Of a stretch of DNA of 64,000 bases, positions 58,103 through 64,000 are shown piece by piece (position 1 is the stretch's first letter; every line of letters starts with the position of its first letter). Source of the DNA: Archivesica marissinica (lineage: Eukaryota > Mollusca > Bivalvia > Venerida > Vesicomyidae); the NCBI GenBank assembly GCA_014843695.1, contig CM026398.1, positions 51,685,834 to 51,749,833 of the forward strand, read 5' to 3'. The notes below the pieces were generated by a model. That model saw nothing but the letters and a program-made list of their open reading frames with translations, was not told where the DNA came from and ran no database searches. The position numbers were made by a program, and so were the translations under genes.

Positions 58103-61100
58103 AGCTCACCTGAGCACAAAGTACTCAAGGTGAGGTATTGTGACTCGTGTTTGTGTCCGACATCTATGTCGCATATATAATGTGTATGCGAGTGACTTAT
58201 TGTTGTCCACCCATGCAGCCACAATTTCTTTATTCGACACCTCTGAAACGGCTTTGAGGTCATATTTTTAGGAAATGGTCCTCATGTTGCCCTGTACCAA
58301 CAAAGCCAAAATGAAGCTGATCCTACTCATGGTTGTCAATGACAACCAAAATGGAAATATTTTAAAACTCTTACTGAAAACATATGGCAACAATTAAAAA
58401 TAGTATGACACGTGCAATGGTCATCTTGTGACCCTCTGCCACAAGTACAATTGATCATCTGGTGACCCTCTGCCACACATACAATTGATCATCTGGTGAC
58501 CCTCTGCCACATATACAATTGATCATCTGGTGACCCTCTACCACACCTACAATTGATCATCTGGTGACCCTCTGCCACACATACAATTGATCATCTGGTG
58601 ACCCTCTGCCACACATACAATTGATCATCTGGTGATCCTCTGCCACACGTACAATTGATCATCTGGTGACCCTCTGCCACACATACAATTGATCATCTGG
58701 TGACCCTCTGCCATAAGTACAATTGATCATCTGGTGACCCTCTGCCACACGTACAATTGATCATCTGGTGACCCTCTGCCACAAGTACAATTGATCATCT
58801 GGTGACCCTCTGCCACACATACAATTGATCATCTGGTGACCCTCTGCCACACATACAATTGATCATCTGGTGACCCTCTGCCACACATACAATTGATCAT
58901 CTGGTGACCCTCTGCCACACATACAATTAATCATCTGGTGACCCTCTGCCACACATACAATTGATCATCTGGTGATCCTCTGCCATAAGTACAATTGATC
59001 ATCTGGTGACCCTCTGCCATAAGTACAATTGATCATCTGGTGACTCTCTGCCACACATACAATTGATCATCTGGTGACCCTCTGCCACACATACAATTGA
59101 TCATCTGGTGACCCTCTGCCACACATACAATTGATCATCTGGTGACCCTCTGCCACACATACAATTAATCATCTGGTGACCCTCTGCCACACATACAATT
59201 GATCATCTGGTGATCCTCTGCCATAAGTACAATTGATCATCTGGTGACCCTCTGCCATAAGTACAATTGATCATCTGGTGACCCTCTGCCACACATACAA
59301 TTGATCATCTGGTGACCCTCTGCCATACATACAATTGATCATCTGGTGACCCTCTGCCACACATACTATTAATCATATGGTGACCCTCTGCAACACATAC
59401 AATTGATCATCTGGTGACCTTCTGCCACACCTACAATTGATCATCTGGTGACCCTCTGCCACACATACAATTGATCATCTGGTGACCCTCTGCCACACAT
59501 ACAATTGATCATCTGGTGACCCTCTGCCATACATACAATTGATCATCTGGTGACCCTCTGCCATACATACAATTGATCATCTGGTGACCCTCTGCCACAA
59601 GTACAGTTGATCATCTGGTGACCCTCTGCCACAAGTACAATTGATCATCTGGTGACCCTCTACCACACATACAATTGATCATCTGGTGACCCTCTGCCAT
59701 ACATACAGTTGATCATCTGGTGACCCTCTGCCACAAGTACAATTGATCATCTGGTGACCCTCTGCCACACATACAATTGATCATCTGGTGACCCTCTGCC
59801 ACACATACTATTGATCATCTGGTGACCCTCTGCCACAAGTACAATTGATCATCTGGTGACCCTCTGCCACATATACAATTGATCATCTGGTGACCCTCTG
59901 CCACAAGTACAATTGATCATCTGGTGACCCTCTGCCATACATACAATTGATCATCTGGTGACCCTCTGCCACACATACTATTGATCATCTGGTGACCCTC
60001 TGCAACACATACAATTGATCATCTGGTGACCTTCTGCCACACCTACAATTGATCATCTGGTGACCCTCTGCCACCCCTACAATTGATCATCTGGTGACCC
60101 TCTGCCACACATACAATTGATCATCTGGTGACACTCTGCCACACATACAATTGATCATCTGGTGACCCTCTGCCACACGTACAATTGATCATCTGGTGAC
60201 CCTCTGCCATAAGTACAATTGATCATCTGGTGACCCTCTGCCACAAGTACTATGATCATCTGGTGACCCTTTACCACACATACAATTGATCATATGGTGA
60301 CCCTCTGCAACACCTACAATTGATCATCTGATGACCCTCTGCCACATGTACAATTGATCATCTGGTGACCCTCTGCCACACATACTATTGATCATCTGGT
60401 GACCCTCTGCCACAAGTACAATTGATCATCTGGTGACCCTCTGCCACATATACAATTGATCATCTGGTGACCCTCTGCCACAAGTACAATTGATCATCTG
60501 GTGACCCTCTGCCATACATACAATTGATCATCTGGTGACCCTCTGCCACACATACTATTGATCATCTGGTGACCCTCTGCAACACATACAATTGATCATC
60601 TGGTGACCTTCTGCCACACCTACAATTGATCATCTGGTGACCCTCTGCCACCCCTACAATTGATCATCTGGTGACCCTCTGCCACACATACAATTGATCA
60701 TCTGGTGACACTCTGCCACACATACAATTGATCATCTGGTGACCCTCTGCCACACGTACAATTGATCATCTGGTGACCCTCTGCCATAAGTACAATTGAT
60801 CATCTGGTGACCCTCTGCCACAAGTACTATGATCATCTGGTGACCCTTTACCACACATACAATTGATCATATGGTGACCCTCTGCAACACCTACAATTGA
60901 TCATCTGATGACCCTCTGCCACATGTACAATTGATCATCTGGTGACCCTCTGCCACAAGTACAATTGATCATCTGGTGACCCTCTGCCACACATACAATT
61001 GATCATCTGGTGACCCTCTGCAACATCTACAATTGATCATCTGATGACCCTCTGCCACATATACAATTGATCATCTGATGACCCTCTGCAACACCTACAA

Positions 61101-61307
61101 TTGATCATCTGATGAACCTCTGCAACACATACAATTGATCATCTGATGACCCTCTGCCACAAGTACAATTGATCATCTGGTGACCCTCTGCCACACGTAC
61201 AATTGATCATCTGGTGACCCTCTGCCACACGTACAATTGATCATCTGGTGGCCCTCTGCCAAACTAGCATGTCAAAGTTCATTCTGTCAGTGAAGCTTAG
61301 GTGAGCT
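58103..61307. mobile_element. Inverted-repeat element swollen by an internal satellite
   Basis: AGCTCACCTGAGC at 58103 and GCTTAGGTGAGCT at 61295-61307 are inverted repeats (12 of 13 match). The left arm includes CTCAAGGTGAGGTATTGTGA. The 34-bp satellite at 58440-61262 fills almost the whole interior. Type of transposon unknown. The target duplication is not evident. Confidence 0.6.
58440..61262. repeat. 34-bp satellite, about 83 copies
   Basis: Units of ACAATTGATCATCTGGTGAC CCTCTGCCACACAT (34 bp), with variants at CACAT/AAGT/CTAC. The 33-bp variant GTACTATGATCATC occurs at about 60248 and 60825, 577 bp apart with matching neighbours, so a 17-unit block has been duplicated. Confidence 0.97.
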
Positions 61308-61328
61308 AAATGTATATCGTGTTAACTG

Positions 61329-61538
61329 TTAACCTGCCAATCACAACTAAAGTCGCTTTTTCAAACAGCATAGAGCCAGATCAGACGGAACAGATCAGAC
61401 TCTGTGCTGTTTGCTATTCGGATAGTGGTGCCAAAACAATTGTCTGGAAAGCAAACAGCATAGATCCTGATCAAATGCAGCGTAGTGATCTGGATCTGTG
61501 TTGTTTGCACATTCCGTTCAATTTATTCGGCAGGTTAA
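61329..61538. mobile_element. TTAA MITE family 4 copy
   Basis: TTAACCTGCCAATCACAACT...TTTATTCGGCAGGTTAA, about 210 bp, with AAACAGCATAGAGCCAGATC and AGCATAGATCCTGATC / GATCTGGATCTGTGTTGTTTG hairpin pieces. Confidence 0.87.
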
Positions 61539-61545
61539 GGGTTAA

Positions 61546-62622
61546 AGATTGCTGTGCTTGCTATTTGCTAACAGATTGGTAACCCATTATGAAAAATGTT
61601 CAATTTAAAATTTTGAAAATTGATTCCCGCACCCCATCCCCTCTCCTCGTTTCGTTTTACCAAACATTATTGATTTCCAATGATTATTTTGTTTGTTTGT
61701 TGACAATTTGATTACCAAACATTGATTTCCAATAATTTTGTTTTTGTTTTGACATTTTGATTCGTTATCATGAACACGATTGGTTTTCAGAACAGAATAT
61801 TCAAATATGAAAGCTTACCTTGTGATGCGTACATTCAATTGCCGTCTGTTGCTTCAGAATAAATTGATTTGCTGTTCTATTATACTGCCTTGAAGAACAG
61901 CATCTTCTGCCCTTGAAGAAGAGCATCTTCTGCCAATTAGTTGTAATGTTAACTTCTCTACTCTTTCTTGTATGCCTGTAATGAAATTGTTGTCTTTGAG
62001 TTAGTCAGAATTAGGACTAGATTCTATATCAATAAAGTTTCTCTCCCCGCTGCAGTGACAGTAAAACAGACACTGAGTATCCAGCTTTATTGAACTTGTT
62101 CACTGATCTCTTGATATTGTTTCAAAGTCTGAATAGAGTAAGCTTTATTATCTAATATCATACCAATGTAAAGTATTCCCTGTTGCCCCACTGGTGATCA
62201 GTACTATTGGCTTGATTAGATAGTATTTGACCTTGAGATAGTAGGCTGAAGTTTCTTATTTTCTCTTAAACTTACCAAGGATATAGGAGATACCGAAACT
62301 CCATAGAGTGGGTTAACCAAAAGAACAACTGGTGATTTTATTGTATTCAGAATTTAGAAATTTAAAAGAGTGACTGAACAAATTAGTAAAGTAATAATTA
62401 TTACAGCAGAACGACACTTATCTGTGATTTTAAACAGAATATCCTTGCTCTGTTGAGAAAGACAAATGAAAGGAGATTATATTTCACTGTCTAATTTACA
62501 CATTCACCGGTGTCCTGTGTGTGCTTTATGAATTTGACAACTAGAAGGGGAGTGATCTGTCAGTAACAGTTGACCTATCAGGAAGGCTGTAGCTATATTA
62601 CCTAGTTTACATCTTGTTTTAG
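61546..62622. other. No gene; possible intron
   Basis: Contains a short duplication CTTGAAGAACAGCATCTTCTG at 61892-61932. TACATCTTGTTTTAG at 62608-62622 is a good splice acceptor for the following candidate exon. Confidence 0.45.
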
Positions 62623-62689
62623 TGTTTGAGGATTTGTCATTGATAGTTCTCTCTGCATTTTCTGCATCAAACTGGCTTCCTCTAAAGCA

Positions 62690-62860
62690 TCTGGACTGGA
62701 GACGGTGTATGAAGGTTCACCAGAACTGAATAAGCGGACTAACGGAACAGCAGCAATGTCGTCATCGTCAAATTTACAGATGCAGCCTATGCTATCCAGA
62801 GGGCGCCGACCCTCTGCAGCTGTGGTGGAAGCGGATTTTGCAGCTCTTAGGGCAGGCAAG
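62690..62860 (+). CDS. Candidate host coding exon, unknown product
   Basis: The frame SGLETVYEGSPELNKRTNGT is followed by AAMSSSSNLQMQPMLSRGRR and PSAAVVEADFAALRAGK. It ends exactly at AAG before GTAACA, a splice donor at phase 0. GC content and codon use stand out from the flanks. An internal ATG at 62756 (context GCAGCAATGTC) could start the protein if the exon begins at the acceptor near 62623, because a TGA at 62627 is in frame upstream. SRGRRPSAA resembles a basophilic kinase site. The style suggests the N-terminus of a cytoplasmic regulatory protein. I do not recognise the family. Confidence 0.5.
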
Positions 62861-63371
62861 GTAACAAGTTTGATCTTTTTCATTTAAGATTTATTTGTTG
62901 AAAATTGATTGCTATAAAGGGAGTTGATACTATGGTTGAAAAAGAAAATGAGTAATGTTTATCATTGATCTTTTGAGTGTAACATTAGGTTGCTTGTAGC
63001 TGTGAGAACACCAGATCCATATACCGTATTTAAAAGGTTTTTTATCCCACTGATTTTGTTGGTGTGGAATGTGATGAATTTCTTTGTGAAATAAATAAAA
63101 AGGAAAAGTCTGTATTATTTTCAACACTGCTTTAAAGTTGGTTATGAAATATATTTTAATATGGTTTTTTTTGGCAGTTGATTGATTTATTATAGTTGTG
63201 TCAGGTAAATGTGAAGGATTAAGGTTTTTGAATAATTTAATAGCAACATAATTGAAGTAGCTAATTTAGTCGACTTTGGTGCATTTTAATGGCTCATTAG
63301 CATACTTTTAAGCTGGTTGTTTGGTTGAATTATTCAATCCCCAAAGATGCAAAGTTGAATAGATTTATTTC
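62861..63371. other. Likely intron start; no feature
   Basis: AT-rich sequence after the splice donor. Confidence 0.4.
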
Positions 63372-63770
63372 TTAACATTGAGCATTTATTTATCACTGCA
63401 AACACAAACCTGGTGGCACAGCTACGCCAAGAGCTGCTTCTATGAGGGAAAGGGTTAACATTGAGCATTTATTTATCATTGCAAACACAAACCTGGTGGC
63501 ACAGCTACGCCAAGAGCTGCTTCTATGAGGGAAAAGGTTAACATTGAGCATTTATTTATCATTGCAAACACAAACCTGGTGGCACAGCTACGCCAAGAGC
63601 TGCTTCTATGAGGGAAAGGGTTAACATTGAGCATTTATTTATCATTGCAAACACAAACCTGGTGGCACAGCTACGCCAAGAGCTGCTTCTATGAGGGAAA
63701 GGGTTAACATTGAGCATTTATTTATCATTGCAACCACAAAGATGGTGGCACAGCTACCGGAAGCATATTA
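63372..63770. repeat. 83-bp tandem repeat ending in a MITE terminus, 4 full copies
   Basis: Each unit runs TTAACATTGAGCATTTATTT...GGTGGCACAGCTACGCC to AAGAGCTGCTTCTATGAGGG AAAGGG, next to the following TTAA (63372, 63455, 63538, 63621, 63704). The last 35 bp of each unit match the complement of the left end of MITE family 2. A fifth copy diverges after about 63760. Confidence 0.93.
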
Positions 63771-64000
63771 GTCGTTTTATTTTGTTGAAGAAGATAACCA
63801 ATATACAGAAGATAACCAAGATACAGAAGATAACCAAGATACAGAAGACGTTACGAGGGTGATTTGGGAGAAGTAGTGTTCCGGCATAATCTTAGTTCGC
63901 CGTCTTGAGTTCAGGGAGATTGTTTTCAATATAGAATATATAGTCTATAATAGAGGACACAGTCATAAGTGTACAAACCACTGTAGTAACCTATCATCAC
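63771..64000. other. Window end; short 18-bp repeat
   Basis: Copies of AGAAGATAACCAAGATAC, about 3.5 of them at 63787-63848. Nothing else recognised. Confidence 0.6.

Noticed and set aside
58440..61262. CRISPR-like array with 34-bp period
   Set aside because: Contiguous tandem repeat without spacers; variation is scattered substitutions.

Overview
The window is eukaryotic, intergenic or intronic DNA built almost entirely of repeats. I see no bacterial-type genes, operons or rRNA. The overall AT-rich composition, several families of tRNA-headed SINEs, esterase-ORF1 (CR1/L2-like) LINEs, Tc1-like transposases and very abundant minisatellites fit a marine lophotrochozoan invertebrate. A bivalve mollusc is my best guess, by inference from repeat style and not from any host gene.

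Layout. 0-8.5 kb: a decayed Tc1-like transposase with a GT-AG intron, a 68-bp x5 repeat, a full-length SINE with target duplications, a 2.2-kb 37-bp minisatellite interrupted by a second SINE family, and a candidate first exon behind a CCAAT/E-box region. 8.5-14.2 kb: one nearly full-length LINE. 14.2-22.9 kb: SINEs, a 5'-truncated LINE flanked by 23-bp direct repeats, TTAA-flanked MITEs inside a 33-bp minisatellite, and a LINE nested in a SINE. 23-29 kb: 56-bp and 51-bp arrays. 29.7-37.9 kb: a dense MITE zone (TTAA, TA, 5-bp and 8-bp target classes), including a hAT-like element nested in a TTAA MITE. 38-40.8 kb: 49-bp array. 41-48 kb: SINEs, MITEs and a 30-bp array. 48.9-50.4 kb: a complete Tc1-like transposon with perfect 24-bp inverted repeats and a transposase broken mainly by CGA-to-TGA changes. 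50.4-57.8 kb: MITEs, then a 3.8-kb 55-bp satellite and a 66-bp satellite that are respectively the left and right ends of one MITE family. 58.1-61.3 kb: a 34-bp satellite inside another inverted-repeat element. 61.3-64 kb: a MITE, a candidate host coding exon, and an 83-bp array whose units again end in the MITE terminus.

Functional picture. No complete host gene is visible. The only plausible host coding pieces are short exons near 6.96-7.06 kb, 16.46-16.53 kb (weak) and 62.69-62.86 kb. The autonomous-type elements (LINEs, Tc1-like elements) are all disabled. The non-autonomous ones fall into consistent classes by target site: TTAA, TA, 5 bp and 8 bp. The most notable signal is that the termini of a TTAA-flanked MITE have been tandemly amplified into separate satellites, and that two TTAA MITE families share a hairpin core whose stems differ in sequence but stay paired. 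Tandem repeats occupy roughly a quarter to a third of the window. All boundaries and copy numbers were read by eye.
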